Origin: Candidatus Korarchaeum sp.
GTDB lineage: Archaea; Korarchaeota; Korarchaeia; Korarchaeales; Korarchaeaceae
Direction of reading: 5' to 3'
Length of the DNA stretch: 32,342 bases
Assembly: GCA_020833055.1 (NCBI GenBank)
Contig: JAJHQZ010000011.1
Coordinates: 1 to 32,342, forward strand
A program made the translations under genes and the position numbers. A model generated the notes under the pieces. It did no database searches. It saw nothing but the letters and a program-made list of their open reading frames with translations, and was not told where the DNA came from. How positions within the stretch are numbered: the stretch's first letter is position 1; every line of letters begins with the position of its first letter. Positions 7,409-15,615 of this stretch are shown here, in pieces.

Positions 7409-7849
7409 ATGGTTATGGTCGGGAAAGCTAGTGAGAGGCTCAAGTCAATGTTGAATCAAGCTATAGCCAGGGAGCTACAGGTCTCGATCCAGTACATGTG
7501 GCAGCATGTCCAGACAGTGGGGCCCATGCATGTGCTCCTATCCGGGGAGCTCAGGAGAATAGCGATAGAGGAGATGAAGCACGCTGAGGAGATAGCTGAG
7601 AGGCTCTGGTACTTAGGAGGGACCCCCACGACAGTACCGGATCCTATAAAAGTCGGGGAGGATCTGAGGGAGATGATAGAGCAGGATGTTAAGGATGAGG
7701 AGAAGGCGATAACTCTCTACAAGCAGATAATAGAAGTAGCGAATGAGGAAGGCGATATCACTACAGCTGAGATATTCAAAAAGATACTGAAAGATGAAGA
7801 GGAACATCATGACTTTTTCACGGCAGTACTCGAGGGATTGCCATCTTGA
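7409..7849 (+). CDS. ferritin-like (bacterioferritin-type) four-helix diiron protein
   Basis: This is a 146-residue four-helix bundle with carboxylate-bridged diiron ligands: Glu22 in AIARELQVSIQYM, Glu55/His58 in EEMKHAEEI, a Glu in DVKDEEKAITLY, and a final ExxH in DEEEHHDFF. Members oxidise and store iron or remove peroxide. No rubredoxin-like Cys pairs are present, so it is not a full rubrerythrin. The frame is open from 7310, but the upstream stretch lies before the predicted transcript start and has no helical character. ATG 7409 (or 7415) gives the family N-terminus. It is a single gene, divergent from the lplA cluster and 67 bases before an Lrp-type regulator. It is distinct from the ferritin domain fused to encapsulin at 17921. 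Confidence 0.88.
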   Translation: MVMVGKASERLKSMLNQAIARELQVSIQYMWQHVQTVGPMHVLLSGELRRIAIEEMKHAEEIAERLWYLGGTPTTVPDPIKVGEDLREMIEQDVKDEEKAITLYKQIIEVANEEGDITTAEIFKKILKDEEEHHDFFTAVLEGLPS

Positions 7850-7916
7850 GCTTTTCATCACGATTATCTTTCCTCATATATGGGAAACTTTTTTATGAAG
7901 GGGTGGTGCATGCCTT

Positions 7917-8363
7917 ATGATAGAAAGGGCCGCGAGAGTAATCGATGAGAGGGATAGGAAGATACTCGAGATGATCTCCAGGGACGGCAGGGTCTCCTTC
8001 AGGAGGATAGCTGATGAGCTGAAGATAAGCGATGTAGCTGTTAGGAAGAGGATAAGGAGGCTGGAGAGGATGGGGATAATAGAGGGATTCACGGCGAAGA
8101 TAAACCCGGCCTCCCTGGGCTATTCAATAATCTCCTTGACGGGAATAGATGTAGCCCCGGGCGATATAGTGAGAGTAGCAAGGGAACTAACTGAAAAGGA
8201 GTACGCTAGATCGGTCTACATAACTGCGGGGGACCACTCGATAATGGCTGAGATATGGGCCAGGGATGAGGAGGAGTTCGGGAGGATACTGAAGGAGATA
8301 GAGGGGATGGGGGGAGTCAATAGGATCTGCCCCGCTATAGTGACTCAGAGGATCAAGTCATGA
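7917..8363 (+). CDS. Lrp/AsnC-family transcriptional regulator
   Basis: A DNA-binding helix-turn-helix at residues about 12-58 (LEMISRDGRVSFRRIADELK, then ISDVAVRKRIRRLERMGII) is followed by a RAM ligand-binding and oligomerisation domain (about 70-140, with GDHSIMAEIWARDEEEFGRIL). The 148-residue length is typical. Archaeal members control amino-acid metabolism, transport or redox genes as dimers or octamers. ATG 7917 lies about 25 bases after a CTTTTTTAT element and behind GGGGTGG. The gene ends in a 6-base tail-to-tail overlap with the convergent winged-helix gene. It follows the ferritin-like gene, so regulation of that gene is possible but unproven. Confidence 0.93.
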   Translation: MIERAARVIDERDRKILEMISRDGRVSFRRIADELKISDVAVRKRIRRLERMGIIEGFTAKINPASLGYSIISLTGIDVAPGDIVRVARELTEKEYARSVYITAGDHSIMAEIWARDEEEFGRILKEIEGMGGVNRICPAIVTQRIKS

Positions 8364-9212
8364 GGATACACCGACTTCCACAGATTGATTGAGAGAGCTC
8401 AAGTCCACGTAATCTTCTATCCTCAAGCCCTGGCTCTTGAAGTGAGCTTCAACTAATCTAGCGACATCTATCCCCTTCTTAGTGAGCTTGTAAGAGACAC
8501 CTCTCTTGCTCTCAGGATCCCTCTCCTTCTGAAGGAGACCTTCCCTCTCCAAGTACTTCTTTATGTGATAATCTAGGCTAACCACTTTAGATCTGATATC
8601 CCTCCTCTCCCCCTTCTCCTTCAGCTTCACGTACCTCGCTAAGGAGTGGGGCGTGACTCTCTCACCCATTGCCTCGAGTTTCATAGCTACGTAGAGTATT
8701 GAGAGCGATACTTCATTCAGTTTCCACGTCGGGTAGCTTATCAACTCCCTGAACCCCTCCTCCGTCAGCTCTATAGCCCTAGCATCTAGGTAGAGGGAGA
8801 GGTGGAAGAGGTCCAATTTGTAAGGACCTGAGCACACTATGAGAGCCCTCAATCCCAGCTCTCCACTCTTATACTCTCTTATGAAACTCGATAGCTCTGA
8901 GAACCTAGATATAATCTCTATCTGATCTATTTTCTCGAAGATCTCCTCTATCACATGATCCTTACCGTTTATAAATGCCAACCTATCTCTGAACTCCCTG
9001 AAACCATCCCCCTCGCTGCCATCGTTTATGAAGATAGAGGAGATTATCATCCTCACTTCGCTCGACAGTATCTTAGACAATAAGTGGAAATTGAGGGAAG
9101 TCGGGGCTATTAAGATGTACCAGGAGTCGGATAAGTCCAGTACTTTCTCATATCGCGTTAGAGCTCTCTCTATCCCCTTGAGAGTTACCCCGACCCCCCT
9201 CGCTGACATCAT
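8358..9212 (-). CDS. two-domain regulator: alpha/beta sensor-like domain plus winged helix
   Basis: Residues about 1-155 alternate strands and helices like a Rossmann-type sensor (WYILIAPTSLNFHLLSKIL, later LRALIVCSGPYKLDLFHLSLY). Residues about 175-265 form a MarR/ArsR-like winged helix (WKLNEVSLSILYVAMKLEAM, ...HIKKYLEREGLLQKERD, ...YKLTKKGIDVARLVEAHF). The arrangement recalls CARF-wHTH regulators such as Csa3, but I see no clear CARF signature and no CRISPR locus here. ATG 9212 (or 9209) is preferred over the in-frame TTG at 9215. The start codon overlaps a palindrome (9211-9228), which suggests autoregulation. It is divergent from nurA-herA. Confidence 0.75.
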   Translation of the reverse strand: MMSARGVGVTLKGIERALTRYEKVLDLSDSWYILIAPTSLNFHLLSKILSSEVRMIISSIFINDGSEGDGFREFRDRLAFINGKDHVIEEIFEKIDQIEIISRFSELSSFIREYKSGELGLRALIVCSGPYKLDLFHLSLYLDARAIELTEEGFRELISYPTWKLNEVSLSILYVAMKLEAMGERVTPHSLARYVKLKEKGERRDIRSKVVSLDYHIKKYLEREGLLQKERDPESKRGVSYKLTKKGIDVARLVEAHFKSQGLRIEDYVDLSSLNQSVEVGVSS

Positions 9213-9314
9213 CAAAATACATTTTGATTAGCTTATAATCTTTTTGATCAGCTCAATCGCCTTTGATCCTCTGATATCTTTCTTCATATATGAAGGAATT
9301 TTTATTATCAAAAA
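9211..9314. promoter_or_regulatory. cluster of ATCAAAA/TTTTGAT half-sites and two palindromes between divergent genes
   Basis: The exact palindrome ATCAAAAT-AC-ATTTTGAT (9211-9228) overlaps the start of the winged-helix regulator. Further half-sites are TTTTTGAT at 9241-9248, TTTGAT at 9262-9267 and ATCAAAAA at 9307-9314. A separate perfect 14-bp palindrome, CTTCATATATGAAG, is at 9282-9295. The region separates the regulator (minus) from nurA-herA (plus), so it is a good candidate for an operator region. Confidence 0.45.
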
Positions 9315-9369
9315 GGTTAATTGCTCGACTTGAATGTGACATCATCACCTTTTATTAAGCAATAAATAT

Positions 9370-10449
9370 GTGAGTATCGGGAAAGTTATGAAAAAGAGAG
9401 ATGGAGGGATCAACGATACAGATCTCGCTAAGCTATCCCCCAGAATAATACCTTATAGTAAATATAATGAAGTCCTGGAGGGACTTTCCAAGGACTTATT
9501 TTCAAATATAATAGAGATCGTGGAGAGAGCTGAGCTCTACATCCCGAAGCTGAGGGAGATATTACCTATAACCCCACTGAGTAATGAGCTCATAAGCTTG
9601 AGGGTCGCCGCTGTCGATGCTGGAGCCAATGGGAAGGACCTCATAATAGGCTATCAGCCGATAAGCATAGCTGTAGGGGCTGCTTTCAAGGACGGAATCA
9701 GGATATGCGATCCCCTCTTAGCTACTCTCAAGCCCCCATCATCCAGCTCGGATGATGAGGAGGGCATTAAGCTCTCCTCTATGATAGGGTATTATTTGAT
9801 GTACAATTTAGCATCAATACTCCTCGAGAAGAGCGATCTAATACTAATAGATGGGCCCCTCTTCCTGCCCAAGTCCTATTACGCGCCGAGGGGCAGGAGT
9901 TACTCTAACTCCTACTTAGAGGTATACGAAGCCACTCTACGCTCCCTCTCATCCCTGCTGAAAGAAGCTGAAGCATCCGGTAAATACGTTTTGGGCGTTG
10001 TAAAGAGGATAAGGAGCCATTATATCTCCCAATGGCTCGGGATAGATAGTCTCTCAGACTCACTGATCTCATCGCTCTTGATAAGAGAGGGGGAGGCCTT
10101 AGGCCCCATACCGATGAGCGGGGGATGGGAGGAAGTCGCTAGTTATTTGGGGGATGCTAGTAGCTTCAGACCATGGGCTATATTCTTGAGGAGGGGGAGG
10201 GCTCCTATAAGGCTCGATCTCCCCGAATATTCAGTGGATAAAGCGTACACTCTAGCTTCTTACATATACTCAATATCCGAGCCGAGCACTGGTCTCCCGA
10301 TGCCTATATTAGCTGTAGATAGGCTCTCGAAAGTCACTGATAAGCAGAGCTCCCTCGTATACAGGATGATACTGAGGGAAGCTAGGAGGAGGGGGATCAG
10401 TTCTGAGAAATTGACCTTATTCTCGATTCAGAGAGGTGAAATTGATTGA
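9370..10449 (+). CDS. nurA: NurA 5'-3' nuclease
   Basis: NurA is the Mn-dependent nuclease that works with the HerA translocase to resect DNA ends in archaeal recombination. The NurA domain shows VAAVDAGANGKD (Asp83, first metal ligand), DLILIDGPLFLP (Asp161) and PILAVDRLSKVT near the C-terminus, all conserved acidic positions. The 359-residue length is in the family range. GTG 9370 is the first start; ATG 9388 (MKKRDGG) is an alternative, with TTTATTAA at 9351-9358 as a possible TATA box. The stop overlaps the TTG start of herA by four bases, so the two are translationally coupled. No mre11 or rad50 gene is in the window. Confidence 0.93.
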   Translation: MSIGKVMKKRDGGINDTDLAKLSPRIIPYSKYNEVLEGLSKDLFSNIIEIVERAELYIPKLREILPITPLSNELISLRVAAVDAGANGKDLIIGYQPISIAVGAAFKDGIRICDPLLATLKPPSSSSDDEEGIKLSSMIGYYLMYNLASILLEKSDLILIDGPLFLPKSYYAPRGRSYSNSYLEVYEATLRSLSSLLKEAEASGKYVLGVVKRIRSHYISQWLGIDSLSDSLISSLLIREGEALGPIPMSGGWEEVASYLGDASSFRPWAIFLRRGRAPIRLDLPEYSVDKAYTLASYIYSISEPSTGLPMPILAVDRLSKVTDKQSSLVYRMILREARRRGISSEKLTLFSIQRGEID

Positions 10450-12944
10450 GGGAGATCGTAGGGCACGTGATATCTAGGTCGACGCCCAAGAGGATATTAT
10501 TCGTAGTACTGAAGAATGCTAAAGTATCTCTAGGAGATTTCTACGTCATAGACCACCCTTGGGAGAGCGTCCCCGTCTTCATAAGGGTTAAGGATATTCA
10601 GACTATAAATGAGGAAGTTGACCTAGGGAAAGCCGGTCTCTTAGCGAGTAGTTCAGGGTTGATATCTGATTATAGTAGCGATCTAGAGTACATGGTAGCT
10701 GAATGTGAGGTACTGGGCTACAGGTCCGAATCTGGGATAAGGGGATTGGAAGCCCCTCCCTCAACTCTCTCACCAGTTATGAAGCCAGATCCTAGGGAAC
10801 TGAGCTCCTTCCTGACCCCCAGGTTCTCTCAAGGGCTCCCGCTGACGATAGGTAGGGTGAAGGGGACTAGGGTCCCCTTCACAATAGATGTAGCAGCTAT
10901 AGCGAGAGGCCACATGTTCGTCACTGGGATGACTAGGAGTGGGAAGAGCGTGACAGGGGATGCTGTGATAGTGGTGTACGACTCATTGAGGAGGAGATAT
11001 TTCATAGGTCCGATAGAGAAGTTCTTCAATAGTTTGTTAACAAAAGAAGCTCCAGATGAAGTCCTCTTGGATTTAAGGGGACTGGGATATGAGACACTAT
11101 CCCTCTTGCCGGACTTCATGCCCAAGTGGTCTAAGGTGATCGGTATATACAGGCACAAACTGGATAAGGATATTTACGAAGTGGAGACGTCCACGGGGAG
11201 GAAGGTGAGGGTAACTGAAGATCACAGCCTCCTAGTCTCAGACGGGACTAGCTTACTCAAGGCCACTCCCAAGAAACTTATCGGATCGAGCGACATTTAC
11301 TTAATAGTACCTAGAGGGGCTCCATTGAGGCCGGCTGGCTATCCAGCACATCTAGATAGGCTCATCGGCATCAGCTTAGCTTCGGGGGTCGCTCTGAAGG
11401 ACGGGGTCCTGATAATGGATCCCGATATAGCTGAAGTGAAGTTAGCATGCTTAGAGGCTGGAGTAGATTTCATAACGCTCAAGAACAGGGGTATCTTCGT
11501 CAGATCACCGGAATTAGCTAAAATAGTTTCTTCAGGCTTGAGTTCCCTCCTGAACCTCCCTGAGGAGATCGAGGAGCTCGGAGTGAGGTTCCATCCCCTA
11601 GCTAGGGCCCTGAGGGAGCTCCTACTCAGGACGACTGTGCACGAAGCGAGAGGGGATGCGTGTCTCATAATGTCCGAGGACCAGAGGGCCATGATCCTAT
11701 CGACAATATTATCTATATTAGGCGTATCCACGGTCAGGTTCTGCCCTAAGGGCTTCTTAGTCGATTCTATCTCATTCAAGATGTTAATGGACCGGTTGGA
11801 GAGTTGGAATGGGAAGCTGGGGATGGACGGCGGTACTGTACTGAGGGAAGCTAAGAGAGTGGAGGGGCTCATCTACAGGGCATCTGTCAACTTAGAGAGA
11901 GTAGTGAGGGTCAGGAAAGTTTATACGAACGCTAAATACGTTTACGATCTGGACGTACCTGAAGCTCAGAACTTCTTAGCTAACGGTACCTTCGTCCACA
12001 ACAGTAGCTTCGTCTCTAGCTTGATAGCGAAGTCCTCAGAGCTGAGACCCAGGCCCAGGTTCCTCGTCCTAGATAGGAGGGGCGAGTACGAGAGGCTCTC
12101 TAGCAGGGGAGGAGTGATATACGATTACTCAGCTTTCCTCCCGAGGAGCATGAGCCCAGAGGCCCTAGCTAAGAGACTGGGGTATAAACCCGGTACCCTA
12201 TCTTATCGAGTGCTCCTCTCAGCTCTTAGGGAAGCTGATAGCGATGCCTCAGAGGCTCTGAAGAAGCTCAGGCAAGTGGCTAGGGAGATGAGAGTCAGGC
12301 CCTCGATAGTAGGGGAGATAGAGTCGAGATTGAAGAGGGAGATACAAAAGCTAGGGGATGGAGAGGGGCTCAGTATAGTGGATGAAGTCAAGAAGAGCCC
12401 TATAGTAATAGTGGATTTCTCATCGGATAGGAAGTACGATGACCAGTTCCTAGCTATCAAGAACATGATAGAAGAACTGTCTAATTACGCTGTTTCCAGG
12501 AGGAGGGAGGGTGATTTCGCTCTGATAGTTGTAGTCGAGGAAGCTCAGTATATCGTCCCAGAGAGGGGCTTCTCAATAGTCGGGGACCCCTACGATTCGG
12601 GTGTAGCTCAGACGTTGATAGAAGCGATAAGTCAAGCTGGGGGCTACAACTTAGGGTTCGTGATCGTGACGCAGAGACCTGCTTACGTGAGCAAGAGCGT
12701 CATAAGCCAGGCGAATACTGTCGTAGCCTTCAGGCTGAGGAACGGGAACGATCAGGAGGCTATATCTAAGTACACGGAAGTTGAGGACGTGTCATCTTAC
12801 CTCCCTATGCTCTCGGATCACGAAGCCCTGATATGGGGGATGGGGAGTTGCGTCCCCTTCCCAGTCCAAGTGGAAGTCGAAGTAGTCTCCCTACCGTCTA
12901 AGTCATCTAGCTCACCAGAGAGAGCTTGGGAGAAGATGTTATAA
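10446..12944 (+). CDS. herA: HerA bipolar DNA helicase/translocase containing an intein
   Basis: HerA is a hexameric FtsK-like ATPase that moves DNA for NurA. The precursor has 832 residues: an N-terminal HAS-barrel domain (about 1-100), the start of the ATPase core with GMTRSGK (161-167), a 352-residue intein (168-519), then the rest of the core from SSFVSSLIAKS. Splicing would rebuild Walker A as GMTRSGKSS and give a mature protein of 480 residues, normal for HerA. Downstream are the Walker B motif ALIVVVEEAQYIVPE and the sensor stretch VTQRPAYVSKS. It starts at TTG 10446 within the nurA stop region. The unspliced protein cannot bind ATP, so activity depends on splicing. Confidence 0.95.
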   Translation: MREIVGHVISRSTPKRILFVVLKNAKVSLGDFYVIDHPWESVPVFIRVKDIQTINEEVDLGKAGLLASSSGLISDYSSDLEYMVAECEVLGYRSESGIRGLEAPPSTLSPVMKPDPRELSSFLTPRFSQGLPLTIGRVKGTRVPFTIDVAAIARGHMFVTGMTRSGKSVTGDAVIVVYDSLRRRYFIGPIEKFFNSLLTKEAPDEVLLDLRGLGYETLSLLPDFMPKWSKVIGIYRHKLDKDIYEVETSTGRKVRVTEDHSLLVSDGTSLLKATPKKLIGSSDIYLIVPRGAPLRPAGYPAHLDRLIGISLASGVALKDGVLIMDPDIAEVKLACLEAGVDFITLKNRGIFVRSPELAKIVSSGLSSLLNLPEEIEELGVRFHPLARALRELLLRTTVHEARGDACLIMSEDQRAMILSTILSILGVSTVRFCPKGFLVDSISFKMLMDRLESWNGKLGMDGGTVLREAKRVEGLIYRASVNLERVVRVRKVYTNAKYVYDLDVPEAQNFLANGTFVHNSSFVSSLIAKSSELRPRPRFLVLDRRGEYERLSSRGGVIYDYSAFLPRSMSPEALAKRLGYKPGTLSYRVLLSALREADSDASEALKKLRQVAREMRVRPSIVGEIESRLKREIQKLGDGEGLSIVDEVKKSPIVIVDFSSDRKYDDQFLAIKNMIEELSNYAVSRRREGDFALIVVVEEAQYIVPERGFSIVGDPYDSGVAQTLIEAISQAGGYNLGFVIVTQRPAYVSKSVISQANTVVAFRLRNGNDQEAISKYTEVEDVSSYLPMLSDHEALIWGMGSCVPFPVQVEVEVVSLPSKSSSSPERAWEKML
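10947..12002 (+). mobile_element. intein inserted in the HerA P-loop, homing endonuclease degenerate
   Basis: The element interrupts Walker A exactly between Lys167 and the following Ser. Block A begins with Ser1 (SVTGDAVIVVYDS) and block B carries TEDH (His260 of the precursor). Blocks F and G read YVYDLDVPEAQNFLANG and FVHN, with His518-Asn519 and Ser520 as the +1 nucleophile, so all splicing residues are present. At 352 residues it is longer than a mini-intein, and a LAGLIDADG-like motif, RLIGISLASG (305-314), is recognisable. Its catalytic acidic residue is replaced by Ser313 and no second motif is clear, so homing activity is probably lost while splicing is retained. Confidence 0.9.
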
Positions 12945-12965
12945 GCTCAGTGAGCAACTAGCCTT

Positions 12966-14453
12966 ATGGTCAGGATATTCGATTCCACCCTCACCCTAGG
13001 TGAGATGGTGCCCGGCGTCTCCTTCGGCCTAGAGGGGAAGCTAGAGATAGCCTCGCACCTAGATACGCTAGGGGTCGATGTGATTGAAGCTGGCTTCCCG
13101 GCATCTTCAGAGGGGGAGAAGAGGATAGTCAGGGAAGTAGTTAGGAATGTGAAGAGGCTTTCCAGATCGGGCCCCTCACCCGAGGTATGCGCGTTAGCGA
13201 GAGCTATAAAGGAGGATGTAGAAGCTGCTGTAGAGACTGGAGTAGATAGCGTCAACATATTCATACCGGCTAGCAGGCTGTTGCTAGAGAGAGCTTACGG
13301 GATGAGTGAGGAGGAAGCTAGGGAGAGGGTCAGGGAAGCGGTGAGCTTAGCTAAATCACATGATCTCACTGTCGAATTCACAGCCGAGGATATCGGGAGA
13401 TCTGATGAACTCCTCTGGGACCTCTGCAGAATAGCTGAGGACTGCGGAGCTGATAGGATAAATCTGAGCGATCCAGTCGGAGCTATGCTCCCTGATGATG
13501 CTAAGAGGATAGTTTTAGAGGCTAAGAGGAAGATAAGGAAGCCTATAAGTGTGACTTTCTCCAACGATTTCGGGATGGCGACAGCTAATTCTATATCAGC
13601 TGCTATAGCCGGGGCAGACCAGATACACGTATCCGTCAACGGACTCGGCCCTAAAGCTGGTATAGCGCCCCTAGAACAAGTAGTAGTCGGGTTGAAGAAA
13701 CTAGCTGGTATCGAGACCAATGTGAAGATGGAACTCCTGCCCAGCGTGAGCGAAGTTGTAGAGAGGATAAGCGGTATCCCAATTAGCGAGATATCCCCTA
13801 TAGTAGGTCCCCTAGTCTTCACTTATGAAGCAGGTGTCCACGTCAGCGCTATATCTAATGAGCCCTCCAGTTATGAGATAGTGAGCCCCGGGGAAGTTGG
13901 GAGGACTAGGAGATTCTGGGTCGGGACCCACTCGGGGAGGAAGGCGGTCAAAGAAGTGCTCAAGGAGATGGGATATTCAGCGAGCGATTCGGATGTGGAG
14001 AGGATATTAGCTAAAGTGAAGGAGCTCTCTCAAGAGGGGGTCAGGATCACTGAAGCTATATTCAGATCAGTGGTAGAGGAAGTCCTGGGGGAGGGGCCGA
14101 GGCTCTTCAAGGTGAAGGAGTGGGTGGCCGTGACCGGGAGCGGGATAACTCCCACAGCCACGATAAGGGCATTTGTGAGTGGGAGGGAAGTGATATCATC
14201 CTCCACTGGAGTGGGTCCAGTGGATGCGATAACTAAGGCTATAAGATCCATCCGAGGAATACCGAGTTTCAACTTGAGGAGGTTCAGGCTGGTAGCTGTC
14301 TCATCTGGATCTGAGGCGATAGCTGAACTTAAGATAAGGGTTGTAGGACCGAGAGGGGAGGTTGAAGCCACTGGGACCAGTAGGGATATAATAGATGCTT
14401 CAGTTAAGGCCATTGAGGAAGCAGTGAATAAGATCATTCCCAGGGAAAGCTGA
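12966..14453 (+). CDS. 2-isopropylmalate synthase-like protein lacking the metal site
   Basis: The overall sequence is that of the LeuA/CimA/AksA family: an N-terminal TIM barrel (1 to about 270), a linker and subdomain with GTHSGRKAV (320-328), and a C-terminal LeuA dimerisation/regulatory domain (about 360-495). The usual N-terminal signature DTTLRDGEQxPGV is here DSTLTLGEMVPGV, so the catalytic Arg is Thr10 and the metal-binding Asp is Leu11. The HCHND motif is TFSND (Thr197, Ser199), and the metal Asn of GERAGN is Ile233 (GPKAGI). All four canonical metal ligands are gone, although neighbouring residues, length (495) and the regulatory domain are intact. Normal Claisen-condensation activity is therefore unlikely. 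It lies 21 bases after herA, and its end overlaps the convergent dehydrogenase by 20 bases. Confidence 0.88.
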   Translation: MVRIFDSTLTLGEMVPGVSFGLEGKLEIASHLDTLGVDVIEAGFPASSEGEKRIVREVVRNVKRLSRSGPSPEVCALARAIKEDVEAAVETGVDSVNIFIPASRLLLERAYGMSEEEARERVREAVSLAKSHDLTVEFTAEDIGRSDELLWDLCRIAEDCGADRINLSDPVGAMLPDDAKRIVLEAKRKIRKPISVTFSNDFGMATANSISAAIAGADQIHVSVNGLGPKAGIAPLEQVVVGLKKLAGIETNVKMELLPSVSEVVERISGIPISEISPIVGPLVFTYEAGVHVSAISNEPSSYEIVSPGEVGRTRRFWVGTHSGRKAVKEVLKEMGYSASDSDVERILAKVKELSQEGVRITEAIFRSVVEEVLGEGPRLFKVKEWVAVTGSGITPTATIRAFVSGREVISSSTGVGPVDAITKAIRSIRGIPSFNLRRFRLVAVSSGSEAIAELKIRVVGPRGEVEATGTSRDIIDASVKAIEEAVNKIIPRES

Positions 14454-15537
14454 TCCCTAGCTCCATAGCTATAGATCTCATCTCCTCGAACACCTTCTTA
14501 TATATCGGTATCCCCTCCCTCTTCCTCTTGATAGAGGTCAGGTAACTCTTCTCACCGTGTACCCATATCCTATCGAACTGAGGGTGCAGCGGAGCGTTCT
14601 TGAGCTCAGCCCTAAGCTTCTCAATCCTATCCTTGAACTCATCCAGAGGCATGAACCTCGATACATCTATCGCCATGAAGAAGTGGCCCACATTAGCCGG
14701 CTTAGGTGCCTCAGTCTGGCCCACTTCCCTCAACATAGCTGCTCCGCTCAGCACACCAGTGAAGATCTCCACGAGTAAAGCTAAACCGTATCCCTTATGC
14801 CCTCCCATTAACTCACCCAATCCTCCAAGTGGGAGAAGGGCGCCTTCCTTCATTATCTTGTCTGGATCTTCGCATAGATTCCCTTCAGAATCTATCCCCC
14901 AGCCTAGCGGAGCTTTCTTCCCCAGCCTGGAGTACTCCTCCATCTTCCCTATTGGGGCTACGCTAGTCGCCATATCTATGACTAAGGGCGGAGGCACCTT
15001 CGTGGGGGCAGCTAGAGCTATCGGATTCGTCCCCAGCCACTTCCCCAGGGCTCCGGTATGAGCGACTAGGGGCCTAGCGTTCGTCATGGAGACCCCTATC
15101 ATATCGTGCTCTAAAGCCATCATAGCGTAATAACCGGCTATCCCATAATGATTGCTCATCCTAGTCGTGACGAAGCCTATCCCACTCTCCTTAGCTTTCT
15201 TTATCGCTAATTTCATCGAGAAGCTCCCTACTACTTGTCCAAGCCCTGAGTCACCGTCCACGAGGGCGAAGGAGGGTCCTTCACTCACTACCCTTATGTT
15301 CGGCCTCGCCTTCACAGCACCCTTCCTCAGCCCGTCTACGTACCTCCTCAGCCTCGCGACACCGTGAGAACCTATCCCCCTCAAGTCAGCAGTGACTAGA
15401 TTATCTGCTACTATGAAAGCGTCTTCCTCAGGTACCCCGAGCTTAACGAAGATAGATTTAACGAACGATAATAGCTCCTCGTACCTCAATATCTTGAAAT
15501 CCTCGGGCGGCTCCGGTGGGGACTTATCGTAAGACAT
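14434..15537 (-). CDS. malate/L-lactate dehydrogenase (Ldh2/MDH2 family)
   Basis: This is an NAD(P)-dependent 2-hydroxyacid (malate, L-lactate, sulfolactate or ureidoglycolate type) dehydrogenase of the non-Rossmann Ldh2 family. Recognised segments are ADLRGIGSHGVARLRRYVDG (with the conserved SHG), SNHYGIAGYYAMMA (catalytic His), LVAHTGALGKWLGTNPIALAAPT, the VIDMATSVAPIGK cofactor loop and the GGHKGYGLALLVEIFTGVLSGA C-terminal signature. The 367-residue length is typical. It starts at ATG 15537, divergent from the Mth938-like gene, and ends convergent with the LeuA-like gene. The substrate cannot be assigned within the family. Confidence 0.92.
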   Translation of the reverse strand: MSYDKSPPEPPEDFKILRYEELLSFVKSIFVKLGVPEEDAFIVADNLVTADLRGIGSHGVARLRRYVDGLRKGAVKARPNIRVVSEGPSFALVDGDSGLGQVVGSFSMKLAIKKAKESGIGFVTTRMSNHYGIAGYYAMMALEHDMIGVSMTNARPLVAHTGALGKWLGTNPIALAAPTKVPPPLVIDMATSVAPIGKMEEYSRLGKKAPLGWGIDSEGNLCEDPDKIMKEGALLPLGGLGELMGGHKGYGLALLVEIFTGVLSGAAMLREVGQTEAPKPANVGHFFMAIDVSRFMPLDEFKDRIEKLRAELKNAPLHPQFDRIWVHGEKSYLTSIKRKREGIPIYKKVFEEMRSIAMELGISFPWE

Positions 15538-15586
15538 ATGTTTTTACGATCCCATAACTTTTAAGCTTTGCCATTAGTCATCATAG

Positions 15587-15594
15587 CTTTTTAA
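15587..15594 (+). promoter_or_regulatory. TATA box of the Mth938-like gene
   Basis: CTTTTTAA lies 22-29 bases before ATG 15616, the spacing expected of a leaderless transcript. Confidence 0.4.
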
Positions 15595-15615
15595 TTAGTC
15601 CCTCCTGTCGATCTT

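Noticed and set aside
11339-11872. 177-codon minus-strand frame inside the intein
   Set aside because: It is an antisense shadow. The plus strand encodes the intein with recognisable blocks on both sides.
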